Assembly (NCBI GenBank): GCA_905182565.1
Contig: CAJJCB010000026.1
Span: 372,001 to 436,000 of the forward strand
Direction: 5' to 3'
DNA: 64,000 nucleotides
From: Acidimicrobiaceae bacterium
GTDB lineage: Bacteria; Actinomycetota; Acidimicrobiia; Acidimicrobiales; Poriferisodalaceae
Part shown: positions 36,933 through 43,972 of the stretch, one piece after another
Numbering within the stretch: position 1 is the first letter of the stretch
Layout of the letters: every line of letters begins with the position of its first letter
Made by a program: the position numbers and the translations under genes
The notes under the pieces: model-generated
Databases searched by the model: none
Told to the model about the DNA's origin: nothing
The model's input: only the letters and a program-made list of their open reading frames with translations

Positions 36933-37571
36933 CTAGTTTTCGTTCGACTCAATTTCTCGATAGTGAGCAAGGGCTTTCTTGTAGTGGTCTATTTCAACAG
37001 CGCCAGAAATTAGAAATTTATTGTCAATTACTACAGCGGGGACACCATTGACACCGCTGCTTAAAGCTTCGTTGTGTTCAGCGAATATTTGAGTCTCAAA
37101 TATTTCTTTGTTGGCTTTTAAAGTTTCTTCAAAAATGTGCTTGTCGATGTCGACTTCGTGAGCAAGATTTAGGAGGACGTCAGAATCTGAAATATCCCGA
37201 TTCTCGGTGAAGTAAGCTCGGAGCATCTGGTGGTGGTATCGGCGCCATGCGGCTTCCCCAAATGTGGCTGCGGTTTTGCCCGCTACTGCTGCTGGTAGCG
37301 AATGTGATGGTGGAGGGTTTTCGCCAGACCACGGGGTGCTGAATTTGGCGAGTGGTTCAAGAGATGCGGGCCTTTCCCAGCTTTTTGTATATTCAGCGAA
37401 TTCTGCCTTATCTCTCAGCTCAGATTGAGGCCGCAATAAAAATGACTTCCATTGGACGGTTATGTTGTCACCCTCTTGTCGAACTAATTCATCGAGACGC
37501 ACGGTCCCAACCCAACACCAAGGTCACAGGTAATCTGACCATACGGTTATCTGTACTGATTCTAGAGGCAT
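36933..37571 (-). CDS. FrnE/DsbA-like oxidoreductase with in-frame UGA at the first active-site Cys (probable selenoprotein, UPWC)
   Basis: Read from ATG 37569-37571, the frame gives ITVWSDYL, then TGA (37524-37526), then PWCWVGTVRLDELV, and runs to a stop at 36933. Skipping the TGA yields a 212-residue FrnE-type thioredoxin-fold protein, in which TGA (residue 16) occupies the first Cys of CxxC and Cys19 the second. Everything downstream is intact (HSLPAAVAGK, the insertion helix region, GVNGVPAVVIDNKFLISGA with the cis-Pro loop). Conventional annotation would start at GTG 37502 and lose the active site. Sec insertion is therefore more likely than pseudogene. An upstream in-frame stop (TAG) precedes ATG 37569, so this is the only start. 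A weak hairpin lies downstream. It follows egtB with 138 bases between. Confidence 0.8.
37496..37519 (-). promoter_or_regulatory. Weak candidate SECIS hairpin after the FrnE-like UGA
   Basis: Counting from the base after UGA, nt 5-9 can pair with 24-28 (with three wobble pairs) and GGU (12-14) pairs with ACC (19-21) around a UGGG loop, with a 2x2 internal loop. This has the length and offset of a bacterial SECIS but is thermodynamically weak. Offered only as a candidate. Confidence 0.3.
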
Positions 37572-37675
37572 GGTCTAGAGCGTAGATTACGGATGCGGTC
37601 AGAGGGTGTAAATCGCTAAGTCTGAACTGTGTTAGCTGCTGAGACGCTCTAGCGGTTCAGCACTAGACCAAATTG

Positions 37676-37972
37676 CTAGTCGAAGTGTTCGCTGCTGATT
37701 CTGATGTAGAGACGTTCTGCTCCAAGGTCTACAAAACGCCGTAGCCAATGTTCGGCGAGGTCGAGTGACCCTGTTGTTGAGGCTTGTTGTTTGGTGATTA
37801 TCTCATGGCACACGACATAGTGCAGCTGGGAATACTCCGCTGAACTTTTGGTTGCTTGAATGCGCTCAGCGATTGTTGTAACTGCATGTGCTAATTGTTT
37901 TGGTGGTGCGGAGCGATGGTAAGAAAATGGCGGTTCGAGGAGTAATTGTGGTTGTTTGGAAAGAAACTGCTG
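37676..37972 (-). pseudogene. Coding-like fragment without a start codon
   Basis: The 569 bases between the FrnE-like gene and the amidase (37572-38140) have no complete gene. On the minus strand a 98-codon open stretch ending at TAG 37676-37678 has a convincingly protein-like composition and includes YHRSAPPKQLAHAV, YSQLHYVVCHEII and WLRRFVDLGAERLYIRIS. It has no ATG, GTG or TTG in its first 60 codons and is closed upstream by TAG at 37973-37975. I do not recognise the family. It may be a gene truncated or frameshifted at its 5' end, or an unusual start. The opposite-strand ORFs in this interval look like shadows. Confidence 0.4.
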
Positions 37973-38140
37973 CTAACAGCGTCAGCGGTTCTGTTCTGGG
38001 TTGTGCCAGAAGTAGCCTCGGGGTCAAACAGAGTCGAAACTCAAATGTTGTGCATTGGCTGCGATTGGCTTACCGAAGTGATGTTTGTGAACTCGATGTT
38101 TAATGTGTTCGGATTATGTACCGGCAATTCGCCATTTGAG

Positions 38141-39244
38141 TTAGGGCGAAGTTAGCGCATCATCGCATGAGCCGGAGCCTAATCCGGACCCGGGGTTGTA
38201 GCGTCTAATTTTGTTTGCAGGGTCTGAAATGGTTTTGTCTGTCATGAGAAACGATTGAACACCAGCTGCTATGGCCTTTGAAATATTTTTAGCATAGGCA
38301 TCAGTTGCCATCAATTCAGCTTCAGAAGGATTTGATAGATAGCTAAGCTCTAAGAGAATAGAGGGTGTTGCAGGTCGTCTGATTATTCCGTAAGCGTCGC
38401 TGCCTTTTGAGTTGAGCACCTGAATAACTCCAGCATCGCTGCGCGAGACCCAGTTGATGTTTGTTATCGATGACAGGTAGGCGAAAGTTTTTTCGTAGAT
38501 TAATGCTCCCAGCCGTTGAGATCGATCGCTCTTTGACTGCACGTATACCTCGGTACCTGGCGTGCTGCTTGGATTGGCTGAAGGTGAGTTGTGATGTATA
38601 GATATGAGAGCATCGGCGTTTAACGCATCTGCTAACAGTGCCCGAATGGGCAGCAGCGACGCGTAGTTACCGGTTCGCGTTAAAACTGAACTTATGTTGA
38701 GTCTTTCTAGCTCTAGTTGCGTGGCCAAAGCAATCGAAAGATTTATGTCGCTTTCTTTAAGACCTGTTCTGCTTACCGCACCGGGATCTTTCCGGCCTCC
38801 ATGGCCTGGATCCAAAACGATTTGAGTTCTGGTGATTGGTTGTCCTTCTGGGACTAGTACCTGGTTACCACATGGGCTTCGAACTAGAAATCCTGCAGCC
38901 GACTGATCAAGTAGTTCTGCAGTAACCCCAGACTTTGTGATGATAATCCCTGATTTTGTGGCGGTGTCACGGATTGCTGAAGTCGTTGGAGTCGTTGGAG
39001 TCGTTGGAGTCGTTGGAGTCGTTGGAGTCGTTGAAGTCGTTGGAGTCGTTGGAGTCGTTGAAGTCGTTGAAGTCGTTGAAGTCGTTGAAGTCGCGACAGC
39101 GTTACGGATTGACGGCGACAAGGTGGTTGTTGACTCGCCGGACTGTCTAAACGTTTCGGCTGGTTTCGCTGTCTGTTCAAAGGAACTCGAACCGCAGCCG
39201 ATGGCAAGAGAGCACGCTAGGAGCAAACAAATGGTTTTTGACAC
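38141..39244 (-). CDS. N-acetylmuramoyl-L-alanine amidase (Amidase_3) lipoprotein with Thr-rich linker
   Basis: Zinc amidase that cleaves the amide bond between MurNAc and the peptide stem in peptidoglycan. The 367-residue protein starts with a lipoprotein signal (LLLACSLAIGC), then a low-complexity Thr/Ser/Pro linker (about 50-90), then the Amidase_3 domain (about 140-345): zinc ligand in DPGHGG, glutamate in TGLKESD, SIHHNS, and catalytic glutamate in LLELSYLSN. The linker is encoded by tandem 9-base repeats and is probably a flexible or glycosylated stalk through the cell wall, and its length is likely variable between strains. It may act downstream of FtsEX, encoded at 15-16 kb, but that is speculation. 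Confidence 0.9.
   Translation of the reverse strand: MSKTICLLLACSLAIGCGSSSFEQTAKPAETFRQSGESTTTLSPSIRNAVATSTTSTTSTTSTTPTTPTTSTTPTTPTTPTTPTTPTTSAIRDTATKSGIIITKSGVTAELLDQSAAGFLVRSPCGNQVLVPEGQPITRTQIVLDPGHGGRKDPGAVSRTGLKESDINLSIALATQLELERLNISSVLTRTGNYASLLPIRALLADALNADALISIHHNSPSANPSSTPGTEVYVQSKSDRSQRLGALIYEKTFAYLSSITNINWVSRSDAGVIQVLNSKGSDAYGIIRRPATPSILLELSYLSNPSEAELMATDAYAKNISKAIAAGVQSFLMTDKTISDPANKIRRYNPGSGLGSGSCDDALTSP
38979..39093 (-). repeat. Tandem 9-bp repeat encoding the Thr-Thr-Pro/Ser linker
   Basis: About 12-13 near-identical copies of a 9-base unit (plus strand gtcgttgga, with gtcgttgaa variants) fill this stretch in frame with the amidase gene. Each unit encodes Thr-Thr-Pro or Thr-Thr-Ser. 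Such perfect repeats are prone to slippage, and each gain or loss keeps the frame. Confidence 0.9.
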
Positions 39245-39380
39245 AGGTGGAAACTAGTACGAGCTGCTGTTAAAGGTTAATTTGTATCGGCTGTTTATTT
39301 AGGTTGAGCGAAATATGTTCGTTATTGGATAAACACAATTAACCGATCGAAGGGTAATAATCTGTTGGTGTAAACCTGAC

Positions 39381-40841
39381 TTACCTCAGAGGGGAAAGAA
39401 TCAGATCGGCATGTATCAGAGGCATCGCTACGGTCGCCTCATCGCCGATTACCTCAACGCTAGCGCTTTCGTTACCTGCTATCTGCCAACGGCCAGGCAT
39501 TAAACCGCTTACTTTAAATCTCGTTACGGCCCGTGGGTCGGGTTGATTTGGAGAAGTTCGAAGGTGCAGCTCACCGTCTACCCATTCTGCTCTGGTGAAA
39601 GCCATCGTCGGGAAATCTACTTCAGTGATTTGAGGGCAGACTTCTAATGGCTTCTCAGAGAGAGCAGTCCATAGACCCGGACCTGATGCTTCCGCAGCTG
39701 CGAGAAACGCGTTGAATTGCCCTCTGGGGTAGTCTTCGTTGAGTCCTAGTCCCCAAGTGAACTCACCGAGACCAGTGTCCCATGTTGGCTCATATGAGTA
39801 CTCGATAGCTTCGGCGAGTTTTTTTTCCAGGTCTTTCATTTCCCACTCGCGAGCCAGAACTAGCGAAGAACCGTATGCGCGACTGGGTTTGAGGGGAAGT
39901 CGAATGTTTGAATTTAGGCCTAAGGAATCACAACCAGCTTGAAACAAGCGCTTAGCGTCAATTGGCATTTGTGGAGCGGCGTAATAAGCAGTAGTTAGAG
40001 CCGCTGCCACTGGCAATCGATGGTGGATATCTAATTGAGGATCATAATAGAATGTGGTGGATGTTGGGGCATCAGGGCTAGCTAGATCCAGATACTGCTC
40101 CCGGGCGTATTGCCACCAGGGCTCAAAAGCCTGTTCGTGATAGTTGGTGTCATAACGATTATCGTGAAGTCTCAGACCGAGACCTGCTCCAGCCAGTCAG
40201 AATGGCCAAATTTTTGTATTCTCTCAGTGGCAACCTATGGGGGCTGCTAGCCATTGCTGACATAAGTGCTCTGCAATCTCGGAATGAGTCCAGGTGAATG
40301 AGTTGTCACTATCGCGAATCATTTGAAATGGCTGGTTCCACCTGTCATCGGGGTCAATCATAGAGCGGATTCCGAGCAGCACTAGAAAAAATCCCTTATA
40401 GAAAAGCATTCCGTCTGCTGCAACTGGGTCGATCTGCACTCCCCACGGGGCTGTGCCGTTGGCAGTCCATCCGGGAGCATCATAGTTCCCCCACAATTCA
40501 GGTGGTATGAACAACTTGTAGATATCTGGGTAGTCACCGCGATCAGGGTCATGTCCGAACTGAGTCAGCCAGTCAGAAGCAGACCACCAACACAGGTGAC
40601 GTTCAATTAACTGATCTAAAATTTTTACGTATTGCTCTGTCCAAGCAGGAGTTCGTTGCGCCATGAGGCCCATAGCGTAGGAAGAATCAACTAAATCAAA
40701 ACGGTGCCAGCTTGCCATTGGAGGATCGGATCTGTCGTCCCAATGAGGGTGCGGCTTACCGCTGCGACTCCAATCATCTTTGGTGTGAGCTTTGCGGTTG
40801 AGGTATCGCAACCATCCCAGTGATCGATCTGAAAGTTCCAC
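39381..40841 (-). CDS. Linalool dehydratase/isomerase-like protein with two in-frame UGA codons (probable double selenoprotein)
   Basis: Two same-frame open stretches join into one 486-codon gene, starting GTG 40841, if TGA at 40224-40226 (codon 206) and TGA at 40197-40199 (codon 215) are read through. The bridge reads IGCH-TGA-ENTKIWPF-TGA-LAGAGLGLRLHD. The N-terminal half shows the LDI pattern (RTPAWTEQY, GWTANGTAPWG, DPVAADGMLFYKGF), and the C-terminal part continues without break (AYGSSLVLAREW). The two TGAs are nine residues apart, the spacing I recall for active-site Cys171 and Cys180 of Castellaniella LDI. No other stop or frameshift is present in 1461 bases. A strong SECIS-like hairpin follows the second TGA. 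LDI interconverts monoterpene alcohols; the substrate here is unknown, and the KGH histidine is replaced by Phe. Confidence 0.8.
40167..40185 (-). promoter_or_regulatory. Strong bacterial-SECIS-like hairpin after the second UGA
   Basis: On the minus strand AGGUCUC (40185-40179) pairs with GAGACUU (40173-40167), 7 bp with one G-U, around the loop GGUCU (40178-40174). GGUCUG occupies nt 19-24 after UGA, the same offset and sequence as the apical loop of the E. coli fdhF SECIS as I recall it. This is the main structural support for selenocysteine insertion in the LDI-like gene. Confidence 0.75.
40191..40207 (-). promoter_or_regulatory. Second small hairpin after the first UGA, with the second UGA in its loop
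   Basis: GGCCA (40207-40203) pairs with UGGCU (40195-40191) around UUCUGAC, so UGA2 sits in the loop. It begins 17 bases after UGA1. It might help UGA1, but its loop lacks the guanine-uracil signature of the other hairpin, and it cannot coexist with a ribosome at UGA2. Role undetermined. Confidence 0.35.
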
Positions 40842-40993
40842 ATCTGAACATTATCCTGGTAACACATGGTTTGGTGTGAAACTGAAGCTAATTCGAGTAG
40901 GCGGATAATCTAAGTACTGAATCTCAAAATGTGAACTTGATATGTGTAATCATGCTGATTGATCGTCTGATGTTCTTTTAGAAGAGGTGGAAT

Positions 40994-41311
40994 ATGATTA
41001 CTGCAGTAACTAGGTGGACAGGAACTCCTGCTGGTTTAGCTCTTGTCGAAGCTGGCTCGCGAGCTGCTAAGAGTGAACATATTGCATGGGGCGCAAATAA
41101 TTGTCGTTTCATGAGGCCAATTGCCGGCCAGGGTGGCATGGGCATTGGCTTCTATATTTGTGAGTTCGACTCGATGAGCGCCTTTGGTGCCTTTCAGGAC
41201 TCTGTTTTGGCGAGTGACTGGTTCAAACAAATGCAAAAAGATGTTGCTGCTGGTCATCCTGAAATAATGATGGATGGCACCACGGTGATGTACGACGCTA
41301 TCGCAGATTGA
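40994..41311 (+). CDS. Hypothetical small alpha/beta (ferredoxin-like) protein
   Basis: A 105-residue protein with no motif I can assign. Alternating strands and helices (MITAVTRWTG, a helix EAGSRAAKSEHI, GFYICEFDSMSAFGAFQDSVL, a helix DWFKQMQKDVAAGHPE) resemble dimeric alpha/beta-barrel proteins such as EthD or ABM-type monooxygenases. GAAGAGGTGG upstream is a good ribosome-binding site. It is divergent from the LDI-like gene, with 152 bases between them that probably hold the promoters of both, so co-regulation is possible. Confidence 0.65.
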   Translation: MITAVTRWTGTPAGLALVEAGSRAAKSEHIAWGANNCRFMRPIAGQGGMGIGFYICEFDSMSAFGAFQDSVLASDWFKQMQKDVAAGHPEIMMDGTTVMYDAIAD

Positions 41312-41340
41312 ATCCCATCTCTGAGGGCAGGCTACGAGGG

Positions 41341-41361
41341 TCTCTCTGCTAGCCCGAGAGA
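41341..41361. repeat. Inverted repeat between convergent genes
   Basis: TCTCTC (41341-41346) and GAGAGA (41356-41361) flank a nine-base loop in the 93-base gap between two convergent genes. It is followed by A-rich rather than T-rich sequence on the plus strand, so a canonical intrinsic terminator is not supported. Confidence 0.3.
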
Positions 41362-41404
41362 AAAAAGGGAGATTGTTTTGTTGGCCCGGTGAGCTAGGGG
41401 TTAG

Positions 41405-42343
41405 CTAAAAAGTAATTACACAACGACCTCTGGTGCCGCCTGCTTCGAGTCGGCTATGAGCTTCGCTTGCTTGCTCTGCTGGGTACGTATCGGCGACTCT
41501 GAGGGTCACAGCGCCGCTCTCGGCGTGCTGTCTAAGCGAGTCGAGCTTTCCGTAATTGCCTTCGTATTTAGTAACGTAGGTAGCCGTGAAATTGATACCT
41601 CTGATGTCTGATGGTTGGTAGCCACGGATAGAGGTGAAAGCCCCGTGATCTTTAACTGCATCAATAACTAGTTGGTTGAGAACTGCGCCATCAGCAAGTC
41701 CATCAACTCCTCCTGGGAAGTGTTTGCGAACTTTAAGGGCATAGTCATCTCCTCGGGCCACGATGATGTCGGCACCTAGTTTTTTGACCAGAGCCGAATC
41801 TTCTTCGGACGCATCCGAGATTATGGTTAGTCCTGCCGCTTTCCCGAGCTCAATCATGTACCCGCCGTATGCGCCGGCCCCGCCTGTTACCGCCAGCGTT
41901 TGACCGGAGGTAAGTCCGAGCAACTCCAACGAGAGCATTGCCGTCAATCCATTCATCGGGAGAGTTGAGACTTCAGCGTGCGTGAACCCTTTTGGTGATG
42001 GAACCACCTGCTCAGCCTTCAGAACCAAAGATTCCCTATATGCTCCTCTGCTCCCTCTAGGGACGATCATGGCCATGGCGTTATCGCCTACTTTTATGCC
42101 GGTGGTAACATTGGTTCCGACTTGATCGACTATTCCAGCGGCGTCCATGCCAGGCACATATGGTGGTGGGTCTATCTTTTGTGCTTCTGCTCTCGACCCG
42201 TTACGGGCCAACGTATCAGTCGGGTTAACAGCTGCCGCACATATGCGCAGTCTTACTTCTCCAGGGCCAGCATCTTGGCTGGGGACATGCACTATTTCTA
42301 GTGCTTCTGGCCCACCGTAACTATTTACTCCAACAGCTCTCAT
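41405..42343 (-). CDS. Zinc-free quinone-oxidoreductase-type alcohol dehydrogenase (MDR)
   Basis: Medium-chain dehydrogenase/reductase of 312 residues. GroES-like N-terminus (VRLRICAAAVNPTDTLARNG, PPYVPGMDAAGIVDQVG) followed by a NADPH-binding Rossmann segment LAVTGGAGAYGGYMIELGK. The zinc-binding Cys and His residues of classical alcohol dehydrogenases are absent, so it belongs to the quinone oxidoreductase or enoyl reductase branch. It starts a run of minus-strand genes (peroxiredoxin, LLM, NicX-like, MlrC-like) that may be a catabolic operon. Substrate unknown. Confidence 0.88.
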   Translation of the reverse strand: MRAVGVNSYGGPEALEIVHVPSQDAGPGEVRLRICAAAVNPTDTLARNGSRAEAQKIDPPPYVPGMDAAGIVDQVGTNVTTGIKVGDNAMAMIVPRGSRGAYRESLVLKAEQVVPSPKGFTHAEVSTLPMNGLTAMLSLELLGLTSGQTLAVTGGAGAYGGYMIELGKAAGLTIISDASEEDSALVKKLGADIIVARGDDYALKVRKHFPGGVDGLADGAVLNQLVIDAVKDHGAFTSIRGYQPSDIRGINFTATYVTKYEGNYGKLDSLRQHAESGAVTLRVADTYPAEQASEAHSRLEAGGTRGRCVITF

Positions 42344-42346
42344 GAA

Positions 42347-42985
42347 CTAATTTATAGTCGGTTGCGAGGTGAACCGCAGATACGGTTTAACGGTTTTCCA
42401 GCCAAGCGGGAATTTATTTACTGCCTCTTCATCGCTGATTGAAGGTGAGATGATTACGTCATCGCCAGGTTTCCAGTCAGCGGGCGTTGCAACGGAATAT
42501 TGTGCACTCAGTTGCAACGAGTCGATCACCCGGAGAATCTCATCGAAGTTTCGCCCTGTGCTAGCGGGATAAGTGAGCGTGAGTTTAACTGTTTTGTCGG
42601 GTGCGATAATAAAAACTGAGCGCACAGTGAGTGTTGACGATGCATTGGGGTGAATCATCCCATAAGTTCCGGCAATTTTTCGGTTCTGGTCTGCGATGAG
42701 TGGAAAGTTGAGCGCTGTGCCTTGGGTTTCGGCGATATCGCGAGACCACGAATTGTGATCTGCGACTCCATCTACACTCAGCCCGACCACTTTTGTATTT
42801 CGACTGTCGAACTCTGGCTTAAGCGCGGCTACTCGTCCTAGCTCTGTTGTGCATACCGGGGTGAAGTCAGCAGGGTGGCTAAACAAAACACCCCAGGAAG
42901 AACCTAGGTATTCATAAAAATCAAGTAGCCCATCAGTTGAGTCAGCTTTAAAATTTGGGGCAATTTCTCCAAGTTGGAGCGTCAT
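42347..42985 (-). CDS. 1-Cys peroxiredoxin (Prx6-type)
   Basis: Thiol peroxidase of 213 residues, which reduces hydroperoxides. HPADFTPVCTTELG carries the peroxidatic Cys45 with the conserved Thr/Pro; no other Cys is present, so it is a 1-Cys type needing an external reductant. The C-terminal extension and LIADQNRKIAGTYGMIHP fit Prx6-type enzymes. ATG 42985 is chosen over the much longer open frame to 43216 because AAGGAG lies seven bases upstream and homology begins here. The MDR gene follows after three bases. Confidence 0.92.
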   Translation of the reverse strand: MTLQLGEIAPNFKADSTDGLLDFYEYLGSSWGVLFSHPADFTPVCTTELGRVAALKPEFDSRNTKVVGLSVDGVADHNSWSRDIAETQGTALNFPLIADQNRKIAGTYGMIHPNASSTLTVRSVFIIAPDKTVKLTLTYPASTGRNFDEILRVIDSLQLSAQYSVATPADWKPGDDVIISPSISDEEAVNKFPLGWKTVKPYLRFTSQPTIN

Positions 42986-43104
42986 GTTGGTCTCCTTGTC
43001 GAGCACCTTATGACTATATACGATAAAGTTGATCAAATTAGTCATGAATTTGATGTAAGTCGTATTTACATGAAATAATGGGGCCTGATTGAGCCGGTCG
43101 GGTT

Positions 43105-43938
43105 CTAGCTTGCTCGGGAAGATAGTTGGGCCACGTGCGAGAGGCCCTCTCTTAATTGTGCGAGGTCTGATGTTCCGACATTCACTATTAATTGGTCTGC
43201 TCCGGCATCTTGCCATTGCTTGACGCTATGAAGATCAGGCACGCTCTGGATCTCCACTCTGGGGGCGATTATCAGGTCAGCTCTATCTCTATTGTGGTTT
43301 TTTAGCGAAGCTTCCATTTTGGGAACCTTCTGGGTGAAGTCATTTAAAGTAGCTAGTGGGTGCCACCCGTTTCCAAATTTAGCAGCGCGTTCACGAGCAG
43401 GCTGCCCACCTCCGCCGATCCAGATCTTAATTGATTGCTCAACTGGCTTGGGTCCTGCAATGAGTTCGTTCATTTCAAAGTATTGCCCTTGATAGCTAGC
43501 CGCACCTTCTGACCAGAGAGTCTGCATCACTTCGATAAATTCATCTGACCAAGGACCTCGACCATCATAAATGGTTCCAAGCGCAGCATTCTCCTCAGGG
43601 AGGCCACCCACTCCGAGTCCGGCGATAAGTCTTTTTGGGGAGAGAGCATCCAGAGTTGCCAAAGATTTTGCGAGCACCATCGGATGGAGGTAGGGGAGGA
43701 CAAGAACTGAAGTGCCTAAGCTAATTTTCTCGGTTCTAGCGGCGACAAAATTTAATATTGTTAGAGCATCGTAGTAAGGCCGGTCATCTAGCCGTTCAGC
43801 AATGTATCCGATATTGAGTATGTGGTGGTTTACCCATACAGAGTCGATGCCGAGCTCTTCGGCTTCGCTAGCTAATGAAATTACGTCATTCGGGTCAGAG
43901 AGCCCCCAATTGTTTGGCAGTACAAATCCGAATTTCAT
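43105..43938 (-). CDS. LLM-class F420-dependent-type oxidoreductase
   Basis: TIM-barrel luciferase-like protein of 277 residues. It has KFGFVLPNNWGLSDPNDVI, ELGIDSVWVNHHI, ISLGTSVLVLPYLHPMVLAKSLATLDALS and RLIAGLGVGGLPEENAALG, matching F420-dependent members. ATG 43938 has GAGG five bases upstream and is preferred over the frame extending to 43953. It precedes the peroxiredoxin gene in the minus-strand run. Substrate unknown. Confidence 0.88.
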   Translation of the reverse strand: MKFGFVLPNNWGLSDPNDVISLASEAEELGIDSVWVNHHILNIGYIAERLDDRPYYDALTILNFVAARTEKISLGTSVLVLPYLHPMVLAKSLATLDALSPKRLIAGLGVGGLPEENAALGTIYDGRGPWSDEFIEVMQTLWSEGAASYQGQYFEMNELIAGPKPVEQSIKIWIGGGGQPARERAAKFGNGWHPLATLNDFTQKVPKMEASLKNHNRDRADLIIAPRVEIQSVPDLHSVKQWQDAGADQLIVNVGTSDLAQLREGLSHVAQLSSRAS

Positions 43939-43972
43939 AAGACCTCGGTTCAAGTAGCGTGACCGCTATTAA

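Noticed and set aside
37973-37975. TAG as a recoded codon in the fragment upstream of the FrnE-like gene
   Set aside because: The frame upstream of the TAG soon meets a TGA and shows no protein-like composition, so recoding is not supported.
38979-39093. CRISPR array
   Set aside because: Nine-base tandem units without spacers are not CRISPR repeats.
38937-39257. Plus-strand ORF of Val-Gly-rich repeats
   Set aside because: It is the antisense reading of the amidase Thr-rich linker, kept open by the 9-base repeat.
39381-40841. LDI-like gene as an ordinary pseudogene
   Set aside because: Only two stops exist, both TGA, both at expected Cys positions, in a gene otherwise intact in frame and composition, with a SECIS-like hairpin after the second. 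Decay would give mixed stops and frameshifts. Not fully excluded without the rest of the genome.
42986-43216. Long N-terminal extension of the peroxiredoxin
   Set aside because: No family member has it and a strong ribosome-binding site sits before ATG 42985.
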